From NCBI RefSeq assembly GCF_000306965.1, contig NZ_JH976435.1, positions 309,880 through 373,879 of the forward strand: a stretch of DNA of 64,000 nucleotides, written 5' to 3'. The translations under genes and the position numbers were made by a program. The notes beneath the pieces were generated by a model, which worked only from the letters and a program-made list of their open reading frames with translations, ran no database searches and had not been told where the DNA came from. The DNA comes from Amphibacillus jilinensis Y1 (GTDB taxonomy: Bacteria > Bacillota > Bacilli > Bacillales > Amphibacillaceae). Positions 39,551 to 48,305 of the stretch are shown here, piece by piece (position 1 is the first letter of the stretch; each line of letters starts with the position of its first letter).

Positions 39551-40106
39551 TAAGGTTGCTATAGTTGGTCAAATTGCGAAATGGAAAGGGCAAGATATTT
39601 TTATCCAAGCTGCAAAATGTTTACATCAGAAATATCCCAAGGTAAAGTTTCTAATCATTGGTGATGTTTTATTTAATAAAGAGGAAGAGCTGAATTTTAA
39701 ACAAGCCATTATTGAAGAAGCTAGTGGTTGTGCAGCCATTCAATTTTTAGGGCACCAAGGAAATGTCAGACCTCTACTAAATGACATTGATATCTTGGTT
39801 CATGCTTCCGTACGACCGGAGCCTTTTGGTAGGGTGATTATTGAGGGGATGGCCGCCAAGGTACCCGTGATTGCTTCAGGTATCGGAGGTCCTTTGGAAA
39901 TTATTGAGCATGGTTTATCAGGGCTTCTTTATCAACCTGGTAATGTTGGCGATTTAGCAGAAGCAATTGAGTGTTTGCTCACCGATAAACAAGGTTATCA
40001 AAAAATAGCAAATCAAGCTTATCAACGTTTTGAAAATAAATTTACGATTGAACAAACCGTTTCATTAGTAGAAAAACATATTCGTTTATCCGTATTAAAA
40101 GATTGA
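39540..40106 (+). CDS. Glycosyltransferase family 4, C-terminal half (split gene)
   Basis: The 188 residues are exactly the donor-binding half missing from the previous gene: VAIVGQIAKWKGQDIFIQAAK, then FLIIGD, VHASVRPEPFGRVIIEGMA with the E-x7-E motif, and GLSGLLYQPGN. A perfect AGGAGG (39525-39530) lies nine bases before a TTG start at 39540, so the half can be translated by itself, overlapping the first half by 11 bases. An ATG at 39522 is in frame but overlaps that site. Functional bipartite enzyme versus recent frameshift cannot be settled here. Confidence 0.78.
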   Translation: MNADKVAIVGQIAKWKGQDIFIQAAKCLHQKYPKVKFLIIGDVLFNKEEELNFKQAIIEEASGCAAIQFLGHQGNVRPLLNDIDILVHASVRPEPFGRVIIEGMAAKVPVIASGIGGPLEIIEHGLSGLLYQPGNVGDLAEAIECLLTDKQGYQKIANQAYQRFENKFTIEQTVSLVEKHIRLSVLKD

Positions 40107-40138
40107 CAATTTCAATTTAAAGCTTAGAGGGTGAAAAA

Positions 40139-41263
40139 ATGAAAGTGGCATTAATATCCAGTGCTGATTTCGATCCGAATACTGGTGTGTCAGGTAGTCG
40201 CATTGCACTAAGTGATGCATTAAGAAAACTAGATATCAGGGTCGACACCTATTTTATGGATGATCTAAAGTTGTTTTCGGGTGGTTTACTGGATAGAGTT
40301 ATCTTCCCATGGCGAGTTGCTTTAAAAATAAAGAAATGGAGAGAGTATGATTTAATCGATATCGCTTCTGGTGATGGTTGGATCTTGACATTTATGAAAA
40401 ACAGACCCATAGCCGTGTTTAGTAGCCATGGGTTAGAACATCTTGCTCATGAAGAAATCGTTAAAGAGTCCGTGCAAGGACACCTTAAATTAAGTTGGAA
40501 ATATCCAATATATTGGGGCGGTATTAGATTGCAAGAAGTAACCAGCTCAATAAGAAGATCAGATATGTCGATCGTTTTAAATAAGACGGATAAAGATTAT
40601 ATTGTAAATCAAATTGGTATAGAACTTGATCGTATTCGCATTGTACCTAATGGAATACCAGATTATTTTTTAAATCAGAATGTAAAAATTGAGCGAAAAA
40701 ATAATGGGCAAATAAATATAGCTCAAGTTGGGAGCTATATTCAAAGAAAGGGGATTGATTATAGTACAAAAGCACTAAATAAAATTTTATCCTTATATCC
40801 AAATGTTAGTGTTACCTTTTTTGGAACTGGCTGTCCAGTAGAACAGGTGCATCAAGCATTCAATTATACAGTAACAGACAGAGTTCATGTGATTGAAAAT
40901 TACAATCATGTTGATTTACCTAACCTCTTAAGGGGATTTCATATTAATCTATTTCCTTCACTGTCAGAAGGGTTTGGGAAAACATTGATTGAAGCAATGT
41001 CATGTGGACTGGCACCGATAACGTTTGAAACACCGGGACCTAACGATATTGTTAACAACAATCATGATGCATTAGTGGTTCCGCGCCGGAATATTCGAGC
41101 ACTAGAAAACGCGATTGAACAGTTGATTAATGATGAGACATTGTTATATAACATACGTCATAACGCTTATCAGACCGCTCAAAAATATAGTTGGTATCAA
41201 GCTGCAGAAATCAGACTGAATGCTTATAAACAAGCATTAAAAAATAGAGATAAACGCAAATAA
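40139..41263 (+). CDS. Glycosyltransferase family 4
   Basis: A 374-residue GT-B transferase with an N-terminal NTGVSGSRIALSDALRKL acceptor region, VPNGIP at the hinge, QVGSYIQRKGIDY and the donor motif LSEGFGKTLIEAMSCGLAP. GAGGGTG precedes the ATG. It is the last gene before an inserted repeat element (41310-41468). Donor and acceptor unknown. Confidence 0.87.
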   Translation: MKVALISSADFDPNTGVSGSRIALSDALRKLDIRVDTYFMDDLKLFSGGLLDRVIFPWRVALKIKKWREYDLIDIASGDGWILTFMKNRPIAVFSSHGLEHLAHEEIVKESVQGHLKLSWKYPIYWGGIRLQEVTSSIRRSDMSIVLNKTDKDYIVNQIGIELDRIRIVPNGIPDYFLNQNVKIERKNNGQINIAQVGSYIQRKGIDYSTKALNKILSLYPNVSVTFFGTGCPVEQVHQAFNYTVTDRVHVIENYNHVDLPNLLRGFHINLFPSLSEGFGKTLIEAMSCGLAPITFETPGPNDIVNNNHDALVVPRRNIRALENAIEQLINDETLLYNIRHNAYQTAQKYSWYQAAEIRLNAYKQALKNRDKRK

Positions 41264-41309
41264 GCTATGAAATATCGATAGATGAAACAATGCTTATCGC
41301 AACTTTTAT

Positions 41310-41468
41310 CACAGATAAGTGTTCGTAAAACGCCCGCGAGAAAAGAGAGAACAGAGCTAAATTTATTTAGGCGGGGGCTAATGGACGCTAATGTTCTGAT
41401 TCACTCAATTACCAATCCGTGGGAGAAGAACGAAAACGTCCACGAATTGAAGGTTCGGTTTATGCATC
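41310..41468. repeat. Long copy of the dispersed repeat (MITE-like)
   Basis: About 160 bases begin with GATAAGTGTTCGTAAAACGCCC and end with ATTGAAGGTTCGGTTTATGC, roughly inverted at the ends. An internal GC-rich part (AGGCGGGGGCTAATGGACGC) stands out from the surroundings. Shorter copies at 11671-11720 and 19291-19342 look like internal deletions. A 65-codon open frame through it shares nothing with a protein family and reflects the repeat. Confidence 0.55.
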
Positions 41469-41491
41469 TTAGCCTGTAAAGGAGTGGGATT

Positions 41492-42643
41492 TTGAGATTA
41501 TTACAAATCATAGATAAATATCATGATGGTGGAGGGAAAGAACGTTTTTTGTATGATTTAACACAAAAGATACGAGCTAATGATTCGGAAACTGCTGTGA
41601 TATGTTTGGATTATAGTGGTACGTCAATTTGGGGGGGGGAGATAGGATGTGAGATGATGACTTTCGATAGAGCTTGGCGCGATAACGTTCAAGCGTTTAA
41701 ACCAGATGCGTTACTATGGCATGTGAGCCCTAACACAACAGATGAGGTAAAGGAACTTGCACTTAAATATCCACTTTTTTCAATCGCTCATAATGTCACA
41801 TGTCCAGCAGGGACAAGGCTATTTAGGGATAAAGATGAAATATGCATGTGTTCTACAGGTCTTAAATGCATGGTGAATTGGTATGTTAGAAGATGTGGAA
41901 TAAACAAGGCGCCTAAAGAAGCGTTTCGATTATTTAAAAAGAGTCAAGCGACCCATGATCTGTTTAAGCAAAGTAAAGCAATCTATGTTGCAACCCAAGC
42001 GATGAAACAATCACTAGAATGGGAGGGCATTGATCCGAATCAGATTAAGTTATTTGATATTACCCTTGGATCATTAACAGATGTAGGACCAATAAATAAT
42101 GTTACACGTGAAGATACTATCCTAAATATACTGTATGTTGGCAGGCTTTCTTATAATAAAGGTGTACAGTATTTAATCTCTGCAATTTCAAAACTTAAAA
42201 CTAGAGGTATTGATATGGCATGTTATATTGTTGGCGGTGGTTGGTATGAAGATCGCTTGATTAACCTGGTAGAAGATAAAGAACTAAGGCAGTTTATTCA
42301 TTTTATCGGTAAGGTAGACAGTGTTAAGATTAAACAATATTATCAGAATGCGGACATCGTTGTTGTCCCGTCAATTTGGTATGAAGCCGCGGGGTTAGTA
42401 GTACCTGAAGCCAGACAAGCAGGAAAGCCTGTTGTGGTATTTGACAGTGGTGGATTGTCAGAATGGTCAAACATGATGAATCATATTTATGTTGCAAAAA
42501 GGAAAGATTCATTTGATCTCGCCAATACAATATTAACGGCTAATGAACAAAGGCACACAGAATATAATGATAATTTATTTAAAACAATGTATACGGACAT
42601 ATACCAACATTTACTAGATCAGGGTTGTGAAAATTATCTTTAA
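41492..42643 (+). CDS. Glycosyltransferase family 4 with Cys-rich insertion
   Basis: The 383-residue GT-B enzyme has the Cys-containing insert CPAGTRLFRDKDEICMCSTG...CMVNWYVRRCG seen in a GT4 subgroup and thought to bind a structural metal. VGRLSYNKGVQYLISAI and YEAAGLVVPEARQAGKP with the Glu pair follow. The start is TTG 41492, seven bases after AAAGGAG. A run of nine G residues (41631-41639) encodes WGGE near residue 48; slippage there would knock the gene out. It resumes the EPS operon after the repeat element. Confidence 0.87.
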   Translation: MRLLQIIDKYHDGGGKERFLYDLTQKIRANDSETAVICLDYSGTSIWGGEIGCEMMTFDRAWRDNVQAFKPDALLWHVSPNTTDEVKELALKYPLFSIAHNVTCPAGTRLFRDKDEICMCSTGLKCMVNWYVRRCGINKAPKEAFRLFKKSQATHDLFKQSKAIYVATQAMKQSLEWEGIDPNQIKLFDITLGSLTDVGPINNVTREDTILNILYVGRLSYNKGVQYLISAISKLKTRGIDMACYIVGGGWYEDRLINLVEDKELRQFIHFIGKVDSVKIKQYYQNADIVVVPSIWYEAAGLVVPEARQAGKPVVVFDSGGLSEWSNMMNHIYVAKRKDSFDLANTILTANEQRHTEYNDNLFKTMYTDIYQHLLDQGCENYL

Positions 42644-42665
42644 CTGAAATAGCGAGGTTGATAAT

Positions 42666-43658
42666 GTGAATCCTAAAATAAGCGTTGTTGTTCCGGTATA
42701 TAAAGTGGAACGCTACTTACCCAAATGTATCGATAGTATTCTCAATCAAACGTATCGCAACTTAGAAATCATTTTAGTCAATGATGGTTCTCCTGATTAT
42801 TGCGGTACAATATGTAATAAATATGCAGAAATTGATGAGCGAATTTGCGTTATTCATAAAGAAAACGGTGGACTTTCTGATGCGAGGAATGCTGGATTAC
42901 GAATCGCAACAGGTAGGTATATTAGTTTTATTGATTCTGATGATTATATTCATAGTGAATTCTATCGTTATTTATTGGAAGCTATGATTGAACACAAGGC
43001 CGATATCGTTCAATGTGGCTACACTAAAGTTACAGAAGAATCAGGTCATGATCTGATTAATGAATCGATTGATAAGTTAGATACATGTGTTTTTTTAAAA
43101 AAACAAGAGATTCTAGATAATTTATACAATCAAAATTATGGTGACACGGTTGTAGTTTGGAATAAGCTATTTAAATTAAATTTGTTTCAAGATATTGAGT
43201 TTCCAAAAGGTAAAGTTCACGAAGATGAATTAACCACGTATAAACTTTTATATCAGGCAAATAAACTCGTAATAATGGATTGTAAAATGTATTATTATTT
43301 GCAACGAACATCAAGTATTATGGGAGCAGGTTTTAATCACCAACGACTTAATCAAATAGAAGCTTATAATAATCAGTGGCAATTTTATCATGAACATGGT
43401 TTGATCGAGTTACAGAAAAAGGCACTTAGAAGATTAGAGTCTTTAGTCAGAGGATCAATTAATCGTGTGATTATCTATGATATCGATAATCGTGATGTCA
43501 TAATAAACAAGCTCATTCAGTATTATAAGGATCATCTGCAAGTGTTTGAAAAATATCCGATCTCAATGAAAACGAAGCTGATTAGAAATCTTTATCGCTT
43601 TATGCCGGTATTTCTAATTAGAAGATTATATATAGCACTTAATTTCAGAAGGAAATAA
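42666..43658 (+). CDS. Glycosyltransferase family 2 (EpsJ-like)
   Basis: A GT-A transferase of 330 residues with the classical start ISVVVPVYKVERYLPKCIDS. It has LVNDGSPD, NGGLSDARNAGL and DSDDYIHSEF, the metal-binding motif; a C-terminal helical part of about 100 residues ends in basic residues. GTG 42666 follows GAGGTTGAT. It closely follows the layout of B. subtilis EpsJ-type enzymes. Donor unknown. Confidence 0.9.
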   Translation: MNPKISVVVPVYKVERYLPKCIDSILNQTYRNLEIILVNDGSPDYCGTICNKYAEIDERICVIHKENGGLSDARNAGLRIATGRYISFIDSDDYIHSEFYRYLLEAMIEHKADIVQCGYTKVTEESGHDLINESIDKLDTCVFLKKQEILDNLYNQNYGDTVVVWNKLFKLNLFQDIEFPKGKVHEDELTTYKLLYQANKLVIMDCKMYYYLQRTSSIMGAGFNHQRLNQIEAYNNQWQFYHEHGLIELQKKALRRLESLVRGSINRVIIYDIDNRDVIINKLIQYYKDHLQVFEKYPISMKTKLIRNLYRFMPVFLIRRLYIALNFRRK

Positions 43659-43662
43659 CTGA

Positions 43663-43878
43663 ATGAATTCAATAACTATTCATACAGTTTTAAAACGAAC
43701 AAATATAGCGATAAAGTTCATATTCGTTCGAAAATTATACGAGGCTAAGCATATAGATACGCTCGCTAAATCAATAAACGCACTTGCTAGAGTCAATTTG
43801 ATCAGTAAAGAAATGGTGATCAAGTCAATCTTAGCATCGCGTGGATTGATTTTTTTCATTCATCAAGAGATTTCTTAA
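43663..43878 (+). CDS. Small hypothetical protein
   Basis: A 71-residue frame with AGAAGGA about nine bases before its ATG, starting 4 bases after the GT2 stop. The product is basic and helical (LAKSINALARVNLISKEMVIKSILASRG) with no family I know. It could be a real operon member or the remnant of a larger gene. Codon use gives no strong verdict. Confidence 0.35.
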   Translation: MNSITIHTVLKRTNIAIKFIFVRKLYEAKHIDTLAKSINALARVNLISKEMVIKSILASRGLIFFIHQEIS

Positions 43879-43993
43879 TATTTTATATCTTTCGTTTTTA
43901 AAAATATCATTTTTGATGAAATGCATTCATCTAAGATTAATAGATGAAATTAAAGATATAAAAGATATGCTGGTTAATAAGGAGTGATATCAA

Positions 43994-45166
43994 ATGATGT
44001 TATACAAGATTACAAATAAATTGAAGAGGTTTAGCCGCAAATTGAAGAGATTCGGCTATAAATTGAAGAGGTTTAGCCGCAAATTGAAGAGATTTAGCTA
44101 CAAATTGAAGAGATTCGGCTACAAATTGAGTGTGAGATTCAGTGCATATAAGGTTAGCAGAGCAATAAAAAACAGTAAGGAATGCAATATTATACTAATT
44201 GGAACTCCAGAACATGGGAATTTAGGAGATCAAGCCATAGCTTATGCAGAAAAACGTTTTTTAGATGAGACGTGTCAAAATTTTAAACGAATTGAAATTC
44301 AATTTAGTGAATTGAAGTATTGTTTATATGCGCTCAAGGAAAATATTATAGATCAAGATATTATTATGCTTCATGGCGGTGGGAATTTAGGAAATGAATA
44401 CCCAGAAGAAGAGGAACTTAGACGGATGATCATTAAGATTTTCAACAGACAAAAAATAATTCTTTTCCCACAAACAATGTATTTTGATGATTCTGAGAAG
44501 GGGACAAAGGAATTTGAGCTAACAAAAAGAATTTATAATTCACATAGAAATCTTATTCTAATTGCACGAGAAAAGCAATCTTACCAGATGATGTGTGATG
44601 CCTTTAAGAATAATACCGTTATAATGGTTCCAGATATTGTTATGTACTTAAACCAAACGCAAAAGAAACATCGCCGAGATGTTTTGTTGTGTTTTAGAAA
44701 CGACGTCGAATCGATATTAAATGATCATCTAAAACAACAAATAATAGATCGTTTTGCTGATGATGAAAATCAGGCAATCATAACTGATACGATGGTAAAA
44801 TATGGCGTTAGCAAGCGACAAAGAGAGCGAGAACTTAATAAGATTTGGGACGCTTTTAGCCAATCTAAATTGATAGTTACCGATCGATTGCATGGTATGG
44901 TCTTTGCAGCTATAACATCAACCCCTTGTGTAGTTCTCAGTAACTATAATCATAAGGTTAGGGGAACTTATCAATGGCTTAAACATCTCCCTTATATAAA
45001 ATTCGTTGAAAAAGATGAAAATATTTTTCTTTATATAGATGAATTATTAGCTTTAAATTGTGATGCTGCACGCTATAACAATGACTTTACCAAATCGTAT
45101 TATCAAAAAATCGCGGTTGAAATCGATCAAAGTTGCATCGTAAAGATAGAGAATAAAGTGGAATGA
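43994..45166 (+). CDS. Polysaccharide pyruvyl transferase (EpsI/EpsO type) with N-terminal heptad repeats
   Basis: The enzyme adds a pyruvate ketal from phosphoenolpyruvate to a sugar. The catalytic part matches the CsaB/EpsI family: IGTPEHGNLGDQAIAYAEKRFL, MLHGGGNLGNEY, FPQTMYF, VPDIVMYL and TDRLHGMVFAAITSTPCVV. The 390-residue protein is longer than usual because its first 60 residues contain five copies of the 7-residue unit K-L-K-R-F-(S/G)-(R/Y). These are encoded by a 21-bp tandem repeat (44018-44122) that makes a highly basic amphipathic stretch. The start follows AAGGAG. Pyruvyl groups would give the EPS negative charge. Confidence 0.88.
   Translation: MMLYKITNKLKRFSRKLKRFGYKLKRFSRKLKRFSYKLKRFGYKLSVRFSAYKVSRAIKNSKECNIILIGTPEHGNLGDQAIAYAEKRFLDETCQNFKRIEIQFSELKYCLYALKENIIDQDIIMLHGGGNLGNEYPEEEELRRMIIKIFNRQKIILFPQTMYFDDSEKGTKEFELTKRIYNSHRNLILIAREKQSYQMMCDAFKNNTVIMVPDIVMYLNQTQKKHRRDVLLCFRNDVESILNDHLKQQIIDRFADDENQAIITDTMVKYGVSKRQRERELNKIWDAFSQSKLIVTDRLHGMVFAAITSTPCVVLSNYNHKVRGTYQWLKHLPYIKFVEKDENIFLYIDELLALNCDAARYNNDFTKSYYQKIAVEIDQSCIVKIENKVE
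44018..44122 (+). repeat. 21-bp in-frame tandem repeat, five units
   Basis: Units at 44018, 44039, 44060, 44081 and 44102 begin AAATTGAAGAG and differ at only a few positions; a sixth, broken unit starts at 44123. Each unit encodes seven residues of the pyruvyl transferase N terminus, so copy-number change keeps the frame. Confidence 0.92.
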
Positions 45167-45205
45167 CTTAGACAAAATAGCAAATAGAGAAAACGAGGCG
45201 AGCCT

Positions 45206-46738
45206 ATGGTCAAGCAGATTAAATTTGGTGTGATCATTACTTATATTGGAACATTAATTAACTTATTAACTGGATTATTAATAACACCAATAACCTTACG
45301 TTTGTTTGGACAGGAAGAATATGGGTTGTATGCATTAGCAATGTCAATAATGGGGATGTTGTTTTTATTTGATTTCGGTTTCTCAAATGCAGTCATTAAA
45401 TATGCAACAAAATTTAAAGAGAAAAATGATGAAAAAGGCTACCAAAATACGATGGCGATGTTTCTCCTATTATATTCAATCATCGGAATCATTCTATTTG
45501 TTTGTGCAGTTATCATGTCGTTACAAGCAGATAAAATCTTTGCTAAAGGTCTTTCTGTTGAAGAGATTGAGCGTTTTAAAGATATGTTGATTATTGTGGC
45601 TATTAATTTAGCAGTTTCATTCCCACTTAAACTCTTTAGTGGTGTCATTGTTGCCCATGAACGGTTTATTTTTAGTAAAGTCGTAAATTTAATCAGATTC
45701 ATTGTTAATCCACTAACGATATTGTCTGTACTTTACATGGGTTACACTTCAATCGTTGTATTAGCCGCAATCACAATTGTTAGTATATTCTTGTCACTGC
45801 TTGATGTTTATTACTGTATCGTCATACTTAAATTGAAAATTAAATTACATAAAGTTGATTTTCAATTACTAAAGGAGATAGCTAGTTATTCACTTTGGGT
45901 TTTTGTTGCTGGTCTTGCAGATATTATTTATACTCGAACAGATATTTTTGTCTTAGGGGCTCTAGTCAATGCAAGAGAAGTTGCTGTCTATCATATAGCA
46001 GATGTTATAAATAGTTTATTTAATAAGTTAACAATGGTTTTAAGTGGTTTTCTTTTACCGAAGCTCGTTAAAATGATAACGAACCAAGTGTCTAATCGTC
46101 AAATAGATAATATCTTTATTAAAATATCAAGAATACAGTTTTTTCTTGCGGCTTTAGTGATAACAGGCTTTATTTCAGTAGGACATGAATTTATAGTCTT
46201 GTGGGCAGGGCCAGATTACCATTTGGCTTATTGGGTCGCTTTATTAATTATTTCGTCACGATTTATCCCCATTGTTCAAGTGCTAGCAACATCTATTTTA
46301 CAAGCAAAGAACCAACATGTTTTTCAATCAAAACTCTATCTGGTCGTTGCCGTATTCAATTTGTTAATTAGTATTCCTTTAGCAATGATGTATGGTGTTA
46401 TTGGAGCAGCGATTGGGACCGTTATTGGGAAAATCATTAATACGGTTGTCATGAACATTTATTATGTTCGTATTGGAATTGATATGAAACGTTATAGTAA
46501 GGAAGTTTTTATTTTATTTATACCTATGGTAACTATGGGGCTTTTAGGCTATTTGCTTAAAAGTTTTTTTCATGTTTCGAATATGATCGATGTGTTTATT
46601 TTTGCGGTTGCATTTAGTGTAATCTATGGCTGGATCATGTTTCGTTTTTATATGAATGATGGTGAAAAGCGTTTTATCATAAATTCTTATCATAAACGCT
46701 TCTCTAAAAAAGAGGATCCGAAAAAACGTTGTATTTAA
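45206..46738 (+). CDS. Wzx-type lipopolysaccharide/EPS flippase
   Basis: A polytopic membrane protein of 510 residues with about 12-14 hydrophobic helices, typical of the MOP superfamily polysaccharide flippases. It opens GVIITYIGTLINLLTGLLITPITLRLFG and has LYALAMSIMGM and QVLATSILQAKNQHVFQSKL. It would move undecaprenyl-linked repeat units to the outer face for the polymerase encoded at 35272-36690. Its C terminus is a short basic tail. ATG start; the upstream site is a moderate CGAGGCGAG. Confidence 0.9.
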   Translation: MVKQIKFGVIITYIGTLINLLTGLLITPITLRLFGQEEYGLYALAMSIMGMLFLFDFGFSNAVIKYATKFKEKNDEKGYQNTMAMFLLLYSIIGIILFVCAVIMSLQADKIFAKGLSVEEIERFKDMLIIVAINLAVSFPLKLFSGVIVAHERFIFSKVVNLIRFIVNPLTILSVLYMGYTSIVVLAAITIVSIFLSLLDVYYCIVILKLKIKLHKVDFQLLKEIASYSLWVFVAGLADIIYTRTDIFVLGALVNAREVAVYHIADVINSLFNKLTMVLSGFLLPKLVKMITNQVSNRQIDNIFIKISRIQFFLAALVITGFISVGHEFIVLWAGPDYHLAYWVALLIISSRFIPIVQVLATSILQAKNQHVFQSKLYLVVAVFNLLISIPLAMMYGVIGAAIGTVIGKIINTVVMNIYYVRIGIDMKRYSKEVFILFIPMVTMGLLGYLLKSFFHVSNMIDVFIFAVAFSVIYGWIMFRFYMNDGEKRFIINSYHKRFSKKEDPKKRCI

Positions 46739-46878
46739 CAAATTTATCGTCAATTGGTTGCGTCGCTGTTTTCTAACATTGGCGATACTAACTAACGTTA
46801 TGCGTTGTTTGACTATTTTTAAATTAATCTTTTCTATTTATTTCAAACCAATAATTGATCTAATGAGGAGGTGTACTC

Positions 46879-48078
46879 ATGAGAGTAGCTATTATTCATG
46901 ACTGGCTTGTTGTCTATAGTGGTGCGGAAAAAGTTTTGGAACAGCTATTAAAGGTCTTTCCAGAAGCAGATTTATACAGTACAGTAGACCATCTATCGAA
47001 AGATAATCGGCGATTTATTCTGAATAAAACCGTTAAAACAACGTTTATTCAGAAGCTACCTTGTTCAAAAAAAAAATATCGTAACTATCTCCCTTTTATG
47101 CCGTTAGCGATCGAGCAACTTGATATGTCAAGATATGATTTAATTCTATCTAGTTCTCATGCTGTTGCAAAAGGTGTGATCACAGGTCCAGATCAGCTCC
47201 ATATTTCATATGTGCATTCTCCAATTCGTTATGCTTGGGATCTTCAACACCAGTATTTAAAGGAAGCGAGAATGGATAAAGGAATAAAAGGTGCACTAAC
47301 GAGAATGCTACTACACCAAATTCGATTATGGGATTATCGAACAGCGAATGGTGTAGATTATTTTATATCTAATTCTAATTTCGTCGGTCGAAGAATTTGG
47401 AAAGTTTATCGTCGTCAATCGACTACGATTTATCCACCCATTGATATAGCAGGCTTTTCGTTAAAGGAAGAGAAAGAGGATTTTTATATAACGGCATCAC
47501 GAATGGTTCCGTATAAGAAAATAGATGCAATTGTTGACGCCTTTTCTTTAATGCCTCAAAAGAAGTTAATCGTTATTGGAGATGGACCGGAATTTAAAAA
47601 AATAAGGGACAAAGCGGGCGTAAATGTTAAAATACTTGGCTATCAAACTTTCGAAGTTTTAAGAGATCACATGCAGCGAGCTAGGGCCTTTATTTTTGCA
47701 GCTGAAGAAGATTTTGGTATTTTGCCATTAGAAGCTCAAGCTTGTGGTACACCAGTTATTGCATATGGTAAGGGTGGATCGTTAGAAACCGTGCGAGGAA
47801 TCGCTCAAATAGCTGAGCCAACAGGTTTATTCTTTTATCAACAGAAACCAGAAGCGATTCGAAGAGCAGTTGAACAATTTGAAAAGATGAGCTTTAATCC
47901 ACAACATTGTCGAAATCATGCGATTAACTTCTCACCACAAAGGTTTAGGAGAGAAATTAAAGCCTTTGTAGAATCAAAATTATTCAACGCTGATCAAAGC
48001 TCTGAAAACGCTGAAGCAAAAGAACGTATGAAAAGCTTTCAAATTTCATCCGTTTCTTGGAATAAGAAGACATACTAA
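46879..48078 (+). CDS. Glycosyltransferase family 4, WbaZ-like (probable mannosyltransferase)
   Basis: The 399 residues open with VAIIHDWLVVYSGAEKVLEQLL and have YVHSPIRYAWDLQHQYL, ITASRMVPYKKID and EEDFGILPLEAQACGTPVIAYGKGG. This is the pattern of WbaZ/WbdA-like GT4 transferases, many of which use GDP-mannose. manC lies 1.6 kb on, which supports mannose as the donor sugar. AGGAGG lies before the ATG. A 140-base gap separates it from the flippase gene. It is the last clear glycosyltransferase of the EPS locus. Confidence 0.88.
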   Translation: MRVAIIHDWLVVYSGAEKVLEQLLKVFPEADLYSTVDHLSKDNRRFILNKTVKTTFIQKLPCSKKKYRNYLPFMPLAIEQLDMSRYDLILSSSHAVAKGVITGPDQLHISYVHSPIRYAWDLQHQYLKEARMDKGIKGALTRMLLHQIRLWDYRTANGVDYFISNSNFVGRRIWKVYRRQSTTIYPPIDIAGFSLKEEKEDFYITASRMVPYKKIDAIVDAFSLMPQKKLIVIGDGPEFKKIRDKAGVNVKILGYQTFEVLRDHMQRARAFIFAAEEDFGILPLEAQACGTPVIAYGKGGSLETVRGIAQIAEPTGLFFYQQKPEAIRRAVEQFEKMSFNPQHCRNHAINFSPQRFRREIKAFVESKLFNADQSSENAEAKERMKSFQISSVSWNKKTY

Positions 48079-48106
48079 CTTGAGTGTTAGTATAGAAAGG
48101 AATGAT

Positions 48107-48163
48107 ATGAGTGGTAAATCTTATGTGAAAAAGATAGACAATATTTATTCAATCAAAGGATAA
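48107..48163 (+). CDS. Possible 18-residue peptide or gene remnant
   Basis: ATG 48107 follows AGAAAGGA and opens an 18-codon frame (MSGKSYVKKIDNIYSIKG). The neighbouring frame continues as DNVITSIEVKQKVINMEISKC without a stop, so a one-base shift would make a protein of about 40 residues. Whether it is a peptide gene or debris in the 227-base gap before the nucleotidyltransferase is open. Confidence 0.25.
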   Translation: MSGKSYVKKIDNIYSIKG

Positions 48164-48305
48164 TGTAATAACCAGCATTGAAGTCAAGCAAAAAGTGATT
48201 AATATGGAGATAAGTAAATGTTAATATTTAGTCCGACTAAAGTATGGTGGTGTTGATCAACATCTTAGATTTAAATGAATTAAAAATAGAATAAGGTGAT
48301 CTTCA

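Noticed and set aside
41282-41479. A 65-codon open frame on the plus strand
   Set aside because: It lies almost wholly within the dispersed repeat at 41310-41468, has no ribosome site and no protein likeness.
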